From Bombus terrestris (taxonomy: Eukaryota; Arthropoda; Insecta; Hymenoptera; Apidae), in NCBI RefSeq assembly GCF_910591885.1, contig NC_063276.1, positions 2,294,001 to 2,358,000 of the forward strand: DNA of 64,000 nucleotides, given 5' to 3'. A model generated the notes under the pieces. It was not told the DNA's origin, did no database searches, and saw only the letters and a program-made list of their open reading frames with translations. Positions 51,701-64,000 of this stretch are shown here, piece by piece; within the stretch, counting starts at the first letter, position 1, and each line of letters opens with the position of its first letter. A program made the translations under genes and the position numbers.

Positions 51701-54700
51701 AATTGGAAAAATTTACCAAATGTCCAGCTGGACAAGTTGTAAAGTACAAATTATATAATTAAAAGAAAAAAAGGTTGTCATCGGTCAGCTGATCATTAAA
51801 GAAATGGATATATATATAATTGACTTTTTGGTAATTAATTTGACGTTGAAATTTTATCATTATATATATATATCTTATAATAAACTTTACTGAGCTGCAA
51901 AAATAACATAGAAAATAAGCTTCTAATTTGCCTCGTGTGTTATAAATCTCTATAAGATGACATATTTCTACACGCTCTTCTATTTATTGCAAAAGGTGGC
52001 CAGAAAAACTCGTAAGATAATATGTGCATATTTAGTCATCTATGTCGAAGAAGTTGTATCGACGTTTACTTTTAAAAAACGTTATGTAAAGTGCACTGCG
52101 TGTAACTACTTAACAAGGCCAAAAGATTACAGCAGTATCACAGCGAGGAACTTTAGATCGAGTTCAGAAGAAGCCCGAAGAAATATAGTTGCGATTAGCT
52201 AATCAGTGTGGTTTACGACTGTCACAAGACATTTCCTGCTTGTACATTGTAAACTGGCACGTGACAAATATTACAGACACATAGCTCAGGCCGTTTTATT
52301 ATTCTTCGTTCGTCATGGTTGAGATCTATTCACCTTGCATAACGTGTTGGTATTTTCCGATTTTTGGCCCATTGCACAAGGCGTAAGATCTTGCGAATTT
52401 AAATCGTTTGAAAAATGAAAAAGCATAAGTACGTTTCCAACTGATATTACGAAAAATGTAACGAACGCAAAACGAGATCTCAGGAAAAGACCAATCTACC
52501 TTAATCCATTTTTACACAAACATATTATTTAGGTAATAACGTCATTCTTAAGAGACAATTAATAAATAAGCATTATTTCCAAGCTTAAGATAAAGCTTTC
52601 TCGAAACTAAAGTGTTATCATATATTTAAATGGGTACGTCACGATATCGTTTAACATGAATCATGAAATTGTGACGAAACTGTTATAAAAATTTCTCAAT
52701 CAAATATTACGGTTGTTTACGCACAGAGAACGCATAACGGGAAATATGTCTATTAAGCGAATAGTTAATTGATGTAAATGGAGAACTATCCTCTCTTCGA
52801 TAGAACGATGTTTCCAAGGAATTGAGTTACTTTGAGACACATGTTACATACATTACATCTGTTTAATCATTCTGTAACAAATACCGTAGGCTAGATGTAT
52901 GTGTAAACGTTCACCGTCTACGTGGCCGTATTTTCAACCTCGTTATTTTTAGTAATTGGAACGGGTTAAGCTTTGTTAATTTATCGATAATCATTTATAT
53001 TGATGAGAGAATGAAAAGCTTCGACTAAATGTAGAATTTTATAGTGCATCGATGTATCTGTTATTCAAATAAAAATTTCGACGGACAGTCAGATAATATT
53101 TCTACAAGTTCAGATTTTTTAAATTATTATTTAAGAATATTATACGAGCATTAGCATGGCTGTTTTATTGTTTCAGGTAAAATTAAGAGAGCAGATAATA
53201 ATTGTAATAACTTTAACGCGTATGCTCTTGCCATTGTTTTGATTTGATTTCATTGAACATAATTATCACTGTTATCGCAAGATAATCGAGACTATTATCT
53301 CTGGGTCAACTGAATCACCTTGTTAATTTCTAATAGAAGCATTATCGCATAAAACAATAAACAATTATCGTTGTAAACGAAGACCATGTTTATGTCTTAT
53401 TGATACATCTTGTTGTTAAACTGCTAGAAATATCAGAGTTCTCCGATGTTTTCAAAGTATGAATTGACGCTGGCAGTGATGTATTCTGTTGTTTGCCCTC
53501 GTTTATCCAGAAGCATTCTATTCACTGTTGCATAACAATGTGCGATGACGACCGAGAAAATGCCATGAACGCGTCACCTATTATTTACAGCATAGAACTG
53601 AATACTATACTGCTCGTTCGATAAAAGCGAATACAATACTTTTAGCGGGAATATTTGATTTGAAAATGAATGCGAGAACGTATATTCCAACGCGATTGCG
53701 TGAAAATTCCGTTTTCTAGGTCACCAAAGTCCAAAACAGGAAACGATCGAAGGAAAGTAATTCTTCCATCGAATTATGAAAAGGTTGTACGAGTAGCGAA
53801 ACGTAATTACAATTAACGATATAATTCGGACATTAGTATTTTAAGCATCGTGTGATAAAAACAAATTAACAGGAACAGAAACGTGACTAGAAATCGTCTT
53901 TGCAAACTTTTGTCCCGTTCGATGGTTTTAGTTTCGATTACGATTCATTCGCTCGTGACATGTCTTCCATCTATGGTATTGAACTTTACTTGACTTTCAG
54001 ATACGTATATATGTATTATTCGTAATTGTTCGTACTCCGATATTAAATCGCTGTAGATCTTCGATTAAATCGACGTTAGAAAATTCCTTTGCTTAAAAAT
54101 AGTCCATAAATTTTGGTTTACAAATTGAACTACACCCGTGAAAATGATCGTATAATATTATATAAATATGTTTCATCGTAAGAAACAAGACGATAGCGAT
54201 GTAGAATTGTTTAAGCGTGATAAATTGCATTATTCGTGAACAGGAGAACATAAGATACATGGTCATTCATAATGAAACTGTAATATATAATATTCCGTTA
54301 TCAACGTTCACCGTTGCTTTACTGTTTTTTAAAAATAACTATTAAATCTAGGTCACTCGATGGTCACTGCAAAATTGATATTCGCATTCCTACTACCGCC
54401 CACGAATAGTCTAGCACGGTTTTGTCGATCAGACATGCAACTTTCTTGTCAACTTAAGAGGAATCTGCTTTCACCGACCGAAAAATTAGCCCACTAAAAG
54501 CCGCACTACGAAGAAACGATATATATGAAACTTAAAACAAAGTCGAAAATTTAGTTCGTCGCGCTTTCTATAACCGGTAATTTGTTTCCTATGCCATGAT
54601 CTTAACCAACGAAGAATGACAAATATTTTTGTACGATATAGAAACAGGTGTGTCACGGGCAGACACGCGGATACATGATTCAACATTGTATAGATACAAT

Positions 54701-55525
54701 ATAAAATATAAAGCGTATCGATCACAAATAAACTTTCCTTGCACTCGGGACGAGATCGGGGAAAATCGGGACAAAATTTTAATCGCACATCGATGCACCG
54801 ATCGAGACGTAGATCGCCATCCTGTAATCTCGCGTAAAATTTACGATAGTAAACAGTACGAAAACGATGATAATACCGCGATATACGAACGCGTCGGTAG
54901 TTTCTCTAAGTTTGTATAATTTCGATTTACCGCCGGGGGAGGATTTTTTAAAAGCGCGGGAGGGATCCAATCGATGGTGAACCGACCTGATCCGAGCAAA
55001 AGTGCCAAGGCGATCGCGTTAAAATTCAGGGATGAATTATAGAAAGGGTACTCACAGTCGTACGATAACGATGAGGTTTAAAATGAAAACCTTGGCGATT
55101 GGTTCACGACGACGTGCTCATCTGCGCCACCGATTTCAGCCACCTTGGTTAGTTTCTATTAGACTGCAGCTCGTATTCGTGCCACCTCTAGTGCGCCTCT
55201 GGCTGATCCTCGCTTTTCAACTGCAACTATATACGAAGACGAGCTCTATCGGCCAACAAGTGATTCTAGATAGCGGGGCCTCTGCCTGACACTCTCATTG
55301 GTTATTGGATCGTGTACTTACTCGTCTTTTAGCGTGATCGTCGCGAGGTCGTCGTGGGGTCGTCGCGGGGTCGTCGCGGGGTCGTTCCGGGTCGATCTCC
55401 ACCCCGGGTAGAAAGTTCATGTACATCGGAGAATTCAACGATCGTCTTACCATCCACGTTCGTGGCTCTTCGTCTTCTGTTTGCGTATTTCCACACGATA
55501 GTCGAACCCTTGTCGCTCGAACCAT
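45741..55525 (-). CDS. Unrecognised small spliced gene, about three exons
   Basis: I do not recognise this protein. The last exon, 45741-45868, encodes VNRKSCDEESASDN, LERLEHAYELACSEKRAVGK and PNEHVFIE to a TGA; it is acidic, helix-like and follows a clean acceptor (CCCCGTTTAG). An exon at 49646-49754 encodes GSSSPTTLSSNGK and MGVDVFTFLYENLRVDHFKK with donor G/GTAAGTT, and its phase 1 matches the last exon. An exon at 55322-55525 opens with MVRATRVRLSCGNTQTEDEE, contains an Arg-Pro-Asp repeat and ends at a strong donor GTAAGT in phase 0, which fits the start of the middle exon. Total about 147 codons. If the first exon does not belong, a 65-codon protein could start at the Met at 49713-49715. 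No signal peptide or membrane segment was seen, so it is probably intracellular. The coding call for the two downstream exons is stronger than the link to the first. Confidence 0.5.
45869..49645 (-). other. Putative intron of the unrecognised gene
   Basis: A 3.8-kb AT-rich stretch. It contains a mariner end at 46917-47007 and an open frame of 137 codons on the plus strand at 47412-47825 with no known domain. Additional small exons of the gene could be hidden here. Confidence 0.35.
46917..47007. mobile_element. Truncated mariner end
   Basis: TTAGGTTGTCCCAAAAGTTC is a mariner terminal inverted repeat. It is followed within about 60 bases by sequence that, on the minus strand, reads AACATGTTTCGTTTTATAAT and GTAAGGAAACAATAGG, like the subterminal part of the MITE at 9987-10189. 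The opposite end is cut off near 47007. Confidence 0.65.
49755..55321 (-). other. Putative first intron of the unrecognised gene
   Basis: A 5.6-kb stretch. A G+C-richer patch at about 51160-51320 could be an alternative promoter for a transcript starting at the middle exon. An unexplained open frame with good splice borders lies on the plus strand at 49692-49918, overlapping the middle exon. The rest is AT-rich with nothing recognised. Confidence 0.3.
55337..55391. repeat. 11-bp tandem repeat, five copies
   Basis: Units ATCGTCGCGAG, GTCGTCGTGGG, GTCGTCGCGGG (twice) and GTCGTTCCGGG lie head to tail. On the minus strand the array falls inside the candidate first exon of the unrecognised gene and reads as an 11-residue period containing RPRDD. 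Confidence 0.9.
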
Positions 55526-57249
55526 GCTAAGCTGGTGCTCGTGAGTGAGGGAGAGACGGTGAACTTGAACTTTGTTTCAGGATCTCGAGACTCGTTTTCG
55601 GCGATTTAACATGAAATAACATCAACTATTTTTTCGCTCTTTTGCTCGGTGGTACGAATTGCGGGGATAAAAGATCGTTGGTCAATAGATAGTGAGAATG
55701 TATCTGTATGAATGTAAACTACGTATATGATATTGATAGGACGCTAGACGTTTTTATAATTTTTTATCGGCGAACATTTCGCACAATGATGTTTTCATAG
55801 TCGTAAGAAGAAAAGTGTCTATATTTCTTCTATTTGCTAATCATTCTGGAAAATACGTCTGATTTATTCGCCTATCGCATACACGAGGAAGAGATCGCGG
55901 TTACGAAATTGAAAATTTGAATGAACAGTATTTTAATTCTACAATTAATCGTATCTTTTATCGACATGTTTCAATTCCACGAAATTAACGTGGGATTGGG
56001 ATTTGCGTGGGATTAACGTAGGATTGGAATTTTAATGTGAATGTTGCATATATCATTTTGTGCCATTTTTATTACAATATCCTTGTACGTGTATACTTCT
56101 CTGTTGAAATATGCGTGTTATTCCTCGAAAAGTAGGAAAACGATGAATTGTTTCCTTGTGCTGTAGAGAGTTCTCCTAAAGATTAAAATAGGATAAAAAA
56201 TATGTAGCGCCTTGCTTTCTAGCTTAGATCTATATCAGTTACAAGAAGTCGTAAATACAACCTATGATGTGTACATAGACGAGAAGTACATGACGAGTGG
56301 ATACAATAAACGTATGAAATACATTGACTTTTTGTGCAATACTTTCGATGTATATTAACAAAGGAGCAAATTAATTGAAATGTCAATTATAACGATGTAA
56401 TTAATACGCTATCTGTAACTGCACGTTGGACAAGTATGTAAGTAAATAAATCTGCTTTGACTCTTCGGTTTCGATTAGCGACAACAACAAAGAGGAACAG
56501 CATAACAAAATAAGACGACAGATCGCGTCAAAACACTGCGCAATTCGAGCAAGCTAGAATACAGTCTGCGATAAAAAAAAAATAGTACACTCTGTGAAGT
56601 TTGTAATAGCGTGGAACAGTACAGAAAGAGTATAGAAAATATTTGTATACGTATTTAGCTATGGATTAATATGATGATAACTTCATTGATTCTAGCATGT
56701 AACTATTGTCCCTTGATTGTTAGATTTACATTTCATGGAAGGCCAACCCGATAAAATAATAGCAAATATCTCGCTTCTCGTTTGAACGCGAGCAAGTGAC
56801 AAAGTCTGCAATAAGAAAATTTACAATATAGCTTAGAAAGATATTATACGCAGTTTGTAGAAAATGGAGAAAGACTAACAGATGCTTAACATTGTCAAAA
56901 GAAAGCTACTCTTTCTCTCGAAAATAGCAAAAGCTGTCGGTAGAAGTCGAAAAGTTATTCATTTACTTCGTACAATTGCATGGCGAAGGAGACGTACGGT
57001 GGGTGATCTGGAGTTTTAACAGCATCGAACTCATCGCTATCGATGACTGCAAGCCAGATTGCCTCGATAAAACCGAATATCATAAATGTCCAAATGTCTT
57101 CCAGCGTTTTGAGACAACGCGAGCCAGCATCGTTCGGCGTGCTTTCAGGCGAGCAAGGGCATTAATTAAAGCGAAGTAGGAGAAAGATAGGCGATTGTTA
57201 CTTCATATTATACAAACAGACAGTCTGTTTTATTGTCCGTCGATTTGTT
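55526..57249. other. Upstream of the unrecognised gene, then AT-rich sequence
   Basis: The first hundred or so bases probably contain the 5' leader and promoter of the minus-strand gene. The rest is AT-rich and shows no gene that I can support. A 67-codon plus-strand frame at 56976-57179 has no recognisable domain. Confidence 0.4.
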
Positions 57250-60200
57250 TACGCCGGGAAGCCGCGTACAGGCGACGGACAATGACCGAGACCGGCAGTG
57301 AAAGTATTTGCAGCGGAAGAAACTGCAAAGGAAGCCTCCTCCAACGGAGATAAATCAAAAGACGAGATTGCAGCTTGTAGCAGAACCTACGCATTGGGAA
57401 AGGAAATATTTTAAATTTTGATTTTTACTGGCTGTACCCCAAGATATAACGCAAAAGCTTAGAGTGGTCGATACTGCTCGACTGGCTCCTAGATCCTGTT
57501 TCTTTAGACCTGCAGGGTTGCATGGTCCCTAAATAACACGTTTGCTACAGTCAGACTTCTACTCGAACTTTTCCAGACAACTATCTTATCTAATGCGTCT
57601 CTTCCATATCGCACGACCACGTAGAAAATATCATTGCAAGTCGCAACATCGGAATATCTTCTGACATGTTCTTCCTTCCAGCGGGAATACACGAAGCCGG
57701 TTTTGTACAGGTTATGAGTTTCAGGAGACAGATATTTCTCAAGGCATGGATACCTGAACCTGACGAATCCAATACAGAATTTTCTGCCGACGAAATTAAA
57801 TGCTTCTCGTGCAAAATAAGAATACGTTGCAAGCCAATCTGACAACTTCATAAAATCATCAACGACAAATAATAACGAAAATGTACAAACGGTTGAGTGA
57901 AACAACATCGATACCGATAACATCAAATGCTTCCTTACATGCTTCCACTTCTAACATCGCAATTCAACCAGAGTCTTCCCAACAAACGGAGATTACGAAT
58001 ACAGGTACATATTAAAAGAGCATTATATCTACATCTACGGAAACATCAATTGTTCTCAATAATCCTGCAGATAATCCAGTGCAAACAAATTCAAACACCG
58101 CCTTATCAAAGAGCGGTATTAGACAGTACCGTTAACGAAGAAAATAAATAAACGTAAGAAACTTTCCAAGGATGGCATTAACCATATCAGCGTTATGATT
58201 AGACGAGCAGAAGGCAAGATTAACGAACTTTAATTAAATATTCTTATGGGTCTCATTCAGTTAACCACTTTTTTGGAAAATTCATTTGGAACTGAAGTAG
58301 CTCAAGAGCATACGACATTAGTTACATATCGGTACTCAAGTATTAAAATGTTAATCGAGGCTTACCCTGTACTAGAGGAACAAAGTATCAAAAATAGAAT
58401 TAAACTGTCTAATACTTTCAGTGTCTGACGATAATGATTGACGATACATCATGTTGCTCCACCCTCGGTATCAACACGTTGTGAACGTGAACCTGGCCTT
58501 AAAGAATCATCTCTGCCGTCATACATTATATCTAAGTTATTACGTATTAATTATTAATCACGGTATCAATTACGCTAACGACTATCGTACAATGGAATGT
58601 ATAAATGGCTTTTTTCCCCATTTACCTCAACTACGAGTCTTGCTGAATAAATATCAATCGGATATAGTTTGCTTGCAAGAAACCAACTTTAAACTCGCCA
58701 TCAGACGATTCAAATCAAAGATTATAATTCATTTGCCACTGATCGTAACTCTCAAATCGTCAGTGTAAAAAATTGCAAATCACCCCTAATATGAAAAGCA
58801 ACGATTAAAGTACGTACATATCCCTAACAGTTTCCGATTAAACGAGCTTGAAATAAACCAGCCAATCGACAACTTACCGAAACCCTTTACTATATTCGAT
58901 AACTTATACAGTTATGGCACCTTGCGAGGCTCTGGGAAAACAGATACCGGAGGATAAAAGTTTTAGAGAAAATTATCCTCAGTGACAACATAGTTATATC
59001 GAACGATTCTAAACCAATGCATTTCAATGTAGCCAATGTGACCTTTGGTCCAATCGATCTAACCTTATGCAGTCCTATCATAGCATGCAACCGTGAACAT
59101 ATCGTATTCTCTGAATTATACGATAGCGATAATTTTCCTATTGCAATTAAAATTAATACAAATGGATGCACGAGTCATGAGAATCTTTTTCCTCGAAAAT
59201 TTGACTTGCCAGATTGGTAAGAACATAGTCGATTAATCAACCTGAATCTGCCTCCATCAGATATAAGTATTAACGCTGATACGCATCGAATTGATAATAT
59301 AATCGAAGAAATTATCGCTGCATTAAGGAAAGCAGATGACCAGTCGATTCCCAAAACAATCTAATGCCATGCGAATCGAAATAATCTCTATAAATTATTA
59401 CTCGATAACATTCAAAAAATATAGAGCAACAGCAAGAAACACAATAAGACGATATAAGAAACTTCTTCCTGCTTAAATTTTCTGTCATCGTTAAATATAT
59501 CCATCCATTCTAAAGTTCTGTGGAATAAATTAAAATCAATTCGAGGATCGTCACACAACTCTCGCTATAGTGAGATCGTGCGAGGCAAATCGGATAAACC
59601 AATAATTACTAATCTGGATAATAATAAATATAGAATCATTTACTTGTAACAGCTTAATAAATAAATTACAATAAATGATAAACGCACACACTTAAATAAA
59701 TACACATAGCCCTAATATCCATCGATATCGAACGAGCCTATGATATAGTATGTAAGAAAAGAATTCTAAACATCTCGAAAGACGTAGGCTTTCAAGGGAA
59801 TATCCTTTTATTTATCCGAAGCTTCCTTAACGCAAAAGTATAAGAGTAAAAGTAAATAATATCTAAGTCAAAAATTGTTCGAAACGGTGTTCCCCAAGGC
59901 TTTGTTCTATGTGTCTGCTAAGTTATTTTTAGTTGTGATAGATGTGAAATCATATCTATGGTAATCTCAGCAGCCAAATCTTATCTGTTCGCAGATGGTC
60001 TATTTTACATAAAGGAAAAAATGAAAATGTGACGCAAAGCTTTCCTCGAGATATCTGAAATAGATTTTAAAACTGGTCGATTAAATCAGGTTTCAAATTC
60101 TCCGACGCTAAAATCAAATTTATTGTCTTTTCCAGACATAACAACTGGAGCAAAAATGAAGTTGTATTTTGGCAACTCCGAACGTGAACAAGTGGATAAA

Positions 60201-60765
60201 TTTTATTAGATGTTCCAATTTTCGCCGTTGTTTGTAACAACAATTTTTCGCGATATACGCACATTACTAAACTTGAAAACAAGCGTAATATGCGTCTCGA
60301 TATTCTAAAAGTAATAAATAATACATCGACGACAGATAAACATGTTTTAATAAACACGTGAAAATCCATTGTCAGGTCTAAACTGCACCATGATTCAATC
60401 GTATATAGCATAGCAAATAAAATCAAAACGATAACTGGCAGCCAAATACTGGATCCTATAGAGAACGAATGTTGCTCTGAGAATGATATCAGGTGTGCAC
60501 AGAACGAGATTCGCTCTTTTGCAATTACATTAGATCGTCTAATCGTACGCTAAGTACCCTAAGTATAAGCTTGTTCGTGACAAATTTAAATCGAAACTCC
60601 CGCTTGTAGGAATGTGGAAAATGATAAAATTCATGCCCACTTGAGTTCATAAAAGAATTCAAACTAATTGACAGATTAATTCAGTACCTACGTAATTGAT
60701 CTTAAGTTGTAGCTAATAACTCTGTAACTAACGCGGCGTAAAACTGTAATAAAAAAAAAAAAGAA
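57250..60765 (+). mobile_element. Decayed Jockey-like non-LTR retrotransposon
   Basis: Degenerate pieces occur in the order expected for this family. At 57640-57850 a gag-like segment reads FRRQIFLKAWIPEPD and IKCFSCKIRIRCK, a damaged zinc knuckle. At 58590-58700 the endonuclease start reads MECINGFFPHLPQLRVLLNK and SDIVCLQETNFK. At 59017-59160 the endonuclease end reads VTFGPIDLTLCS and SDNFPIAIKI. At 59710-59840 the reverse transcriptase reads ALISIDIERAYDIVCKKRIL and NILLFIRSFLN, then GVPQG near 59890 and FADGLFYIKEK near 59990. Past 60400 a C-terminal remnant LDPIEN is followed by an A-run at 60750-60762, marking the 3' end. Many stops and frameshifts show it is dead. The 5' boundary is uncertain. 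Confidence 0.8.
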
Positions 60766-63700
60766 CGTTCACGTAACAGCGATTTTTTAGATTATGTCGG
60801 ACGTTCGTCGGAATATCGAATCGTGAAAGAGACAATCGAACCGTATCAGTCCCTTACGTACGATTTATAGTTTCTTTGATGTATCGTTTATTGATAAAAG
60901 GAGAGATGGACAATAAATTGTGCGACGAGATAAGAGCTTGATTCCGCTTCCTATGGTTTCAGTAGAATGAAAAAGGGAAGATACGAAGAAAAATTATACA
61001 GAGCATTCACTTTAATGATCCATACGAGTCTTTCACCATTTCTGATAAGTTAATAAAAGAAATTGTTATCTACGTTTAATACGCAATATAAAGAAATAAA
61101 CAAGGTTACTGAAATACTTTGTTTCGACAATACAATCAAAGTTATATTAATAGACTATGCGGGTTCTTTCTTTATTACTGCTGCAGATATTAAATCTAAT
61201 TTATTTGATGTATCTATTCGACGAACGATTTTGAACAACGAAAACTGTACAATGACGATTCGTTGAATACATAAAATAATGTTTTCCCGATTCGCAGTTG
61301 ATGTCGTATCATTTATATGCATTTACGTATGTATCTTCCTGCTCGATAAAATTCATCAATGGCAGTTGTTTTTCAGCTACGATTAGAATCGTATATTCTC
61401 AAACGCACTAGATTATTTGACCAGAAGCTACGAGATTCCCTAGTTGTTTTCGATGTTCGATGGTAAGTTAAAATTGAACTGTGTTCAACCTACTTGGCGG
61501 CTCGCCTGTGAGGCAAACCCTTATCGTGCCAGCACATTACATACGTTAACATCTATTTGATGTACCAACGTACACTACTCAAAGAAATAGTCCACTTTAG
61601 TCAATATTTTTTAGGAAAAAGATCGAAATATTTTTGAAATAAATATACAAAGTTCAATATATTGCTAGGAACGTATTTGTGATTTTTCGATCACGGCTTC
61701 CGATCGTGTTTTCAACAGCGTGTTGCTCTATTCTGGCGCGTGGGGCGAGGAAAAGTGAAACGTAGATGCGACAGCCGACGTGTTAAAAATTTGATTTCTA
61801 AGATATAAATATGTAATTAACGCTTTAGTATCTATCTTTGGTAACGAAGTTAATATCTAGCTCCGGTGTCGACGGCTCGAACGACAACTAGCGCCTGATA
61901 ATATACATACGTATATACAATACTTGCGCGTGCACTCGTACGCGAGAAGCGCAGATAGAAGAAAAATATGCATATTTTTATTTGTACAAATTTTTTAATA
62001 TCATCAGCGAGAGTAGCAACCGTTATCGGAAAATAATAATTAAGAATCACGATATCAAAGTATTTTTTAGATGATTCGAATAGTTTTTAACGATTATTGA
62101 TAAATCTATTGATCGAGTAAAATTTTCGAAAAAAATTACGATTATCCGATTTTTCTAATAAATATTTCGCAATTCCAAGTATTTACTTTCTATCGTATTT
62201 CTAAGAAACGATGTCTCACGAAGCACGCAATATCGCCTCATAGTCTTATCTTTTCTCATTTAAGGATCATTTTCGTAACGTTACAGATGGATAAATCGTG
62301 ATGCAACGTTTATTAAATATGATTAGCCGTCTGACTGACACTTTATAATATTTTTAGTTTCCTTCGAAATAAAAAATTCAACAGTTTTTACTGGAAAAAT
62401 AGATACCTTTGCGAAAAAAGTGAAAAGTATTTTTGTAAGAAGCTTCGAGAAAAGTATATTGGCGAAAGTGGGGGTACGTATTAAGCGTACGTGCTTGGCT
62501 TATCTTTGAGAAATTACCAGAAAATACATGTATATGTATATTTACGTGTCGAAGTGACAGTGTTTAATGGCGAATAATACGAAGCAAGGTAGAATCTTCT
62601 GAATATAAAAAGGGAGCAAAGGAGGGCAGGGGTAAACGTGTGCATACTACTAAATTATTTATATTAATATTATAAATCCATTTCAAGTCTGTTTTCTCCA
62701 AGCAGAGACTTGAAATTAATTAAATATGTAGAAATTCTGGCGTGTTAATTTTGTATTGTGTTATATTTTCCGTCTCTAAATCGATGCAGATTGTAATTAT
62801 AATAATAATAATTGTAATAAATTGATTTATTTATTTTATTTAAATTTCAGAGTTAAAAATTTAGATTTTAAAAAAATGTATCATTATTTATTTATATTTT
62901 ATCATGTACCAAATAGGATGCTGTTTCTAATTTATTAAGCGAAATATTTGTTCTTTGTTATGCCGCGAGCCATGAGATTTCGTTTGCTACATCATTCTCA
63001 ATTCCATATGTAAATCAAATCATCGAAGTAGCGCCACGTGTAGATAATAAGAGTTTATCATTAACTCGTAGTAAATAAGTATGCAAATAGATTAAAATTG
63101 AATTACGACGACAGCAATAGATTATGTCGATGCTACGAGAAATTCGATTCTGAGTCGAGCAAATCTCAACGGACCCTCTGATTTTGTCGATGATAATTAA
63201 TTTTGAAAGTACAATTATATCAATTAAACGAAATTAACCGACTATCGGATAAAATACGACAATGACAAATTTTTCATTTTTTTTATTCAATTGTTTCTGG
63301 CCGTAAATTTTGCTGGTACGATGTAGCTGTCAAAGCATTGTAAATCTTTGAAACTTGGTTTTCGAATTTAGATGTGCGTGTGATCGTATCGTTAAATATA
63401 TTTACATCATGGACGAGGTACAAAATTTTGTTTGTGTTACCGTCTACGATATTCTTTCGTTGAACGTCTTTTTACAGATGAAATGCATATGTTAGATCGA
63501 TGTGGTCAAGTGTTAATAACTATAATTAAAAAATAAAGTAAGAGATAAATGTCAGAACTCGGAACAGCACTGGCAAGACTTCCCCTGGCGTAGGAGTTCC
63601 ATTTGATTCTCTCTGCATAGCAGTACAGTGAGCATTAAGGGGCCGAAATCTCGAGATCCTAAATCAACTATTATAATTGCCTAAGTTCCACACATATCTA

Positions 63701-64000
63701 GTCTGTGGTGTTATCTCCAATTATCTTTCGAATATTTCTCGTAAAAATTGATTCTATAATCGATACTTTATTAAATTATCGTAATTAAATATTATGAATA
63801 ATTAATAATGTAGAAATTCGTGAGGACCGATGCTTCTGATTAGATATTATGTCACGTTACATAAAAATTAGCATCATTTTTATTTGCTTTTTGTTCTGCG
63901 TGAATTTTTATCGCATGGAATATCATATTGAAATATAACAAGATAAAATATACATAGTAGTAACTAATTGACACTGAGGCGTGACATTTATAATCGAACG
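60766..64000. other. AT-rich sequence, nothing recognised
   Basis: The last 3.2 kb holds only short open frames and small A/T runs. I see no exon, repeat or RNA gene that I can support. Confidence 0.45.

Noticed and set aside
51957..52202. Plus-strand 81-codon frame with a few Cys and Lys
   Set aside because: No family resemblance and no exon borders; it is indistinguishable from chance.
54629..55090. Open frames on both strands, including a signal-peptide-like NAIALALLLGSG on minus and MVNRPDPSKSAKAIALKF on plus
   Set aside because: The two readings are antisense to each other, the minus one has no Met and ends at a weak GTCGGT donor, and neither links in phase to another exon.

Overview
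This window looks like a piece of an insect nuclear genome, most likely a hymenopteran such as a bee. The evidence is short exons with GT-AG introns spread over kilobases, strong AT bias without obvious CpG depletion, animal heme-peroxidase exons of the insect chorion/peroxinectin type, a mellifera-type mariner relic, a decayed Jockey-like non-LTR element and a MADF/BESS-type gene remnant. The species assignment is inference. No rRNA, tRNA, CRISPR or bacterial-style operon was seen.

Three spliced genes can be built, all on the minus strand. (1) At 472-5547 lie the 5' exons of an animal heme peroxidase that continues past base 1. It keeps the distal histidine and seems to start with a membrane-anchor exon. 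(2) At 25343-44057 a second peroxidase paralogue can be assembled completely: 13 coding exons, all phases matching, 789 codons plus stop. Its fold motifs, calcium loop and C-terminus are intact, but the residues that hold heme in myeloperoxidase-type enzymes have changed: the distal pair Asp-His is Ala-Asn, the ester-forming Glu is Thr, and the proximal His ligand is Asn. It therefore looks like an intact, heme-less pseudoperoxidase beside an apparently active relative, and is the main discovery candidate here. (3) At 45741-55525 there is a small unrecognised gene of about three exons, whose last two exons fit well and whose first is less certain.

Between the two peroxidases (5.5-25.3 kb) lie a truncated mariner transposase fused to a mariner MITE (9.5-10.2 kb), a frameshifted MADF/BESS-type gene with a CCAAT-box promoter region (19.8-21.2 kb), a 121-bp tandem duplication and a diverged duplication with copies about 1.2 kb apart (23.1 and 24.3 kb). 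Introns of the pseudoperoxidase carry a short tandem repeat and a hairpin. At the right, 57.2-60.8 kb is a decayed non-LTR retrotransposon with a 3' poly(A) run. The last 3.2 kb shows nothing recognisable.

The two peroxidases share intron phases and a 177-nt exon, so they arose by tandem duplication followed by divergence of the active site. The remaining long stretches are intron or AT-rich intergenic sequence in which only chance-like open frames were seen.
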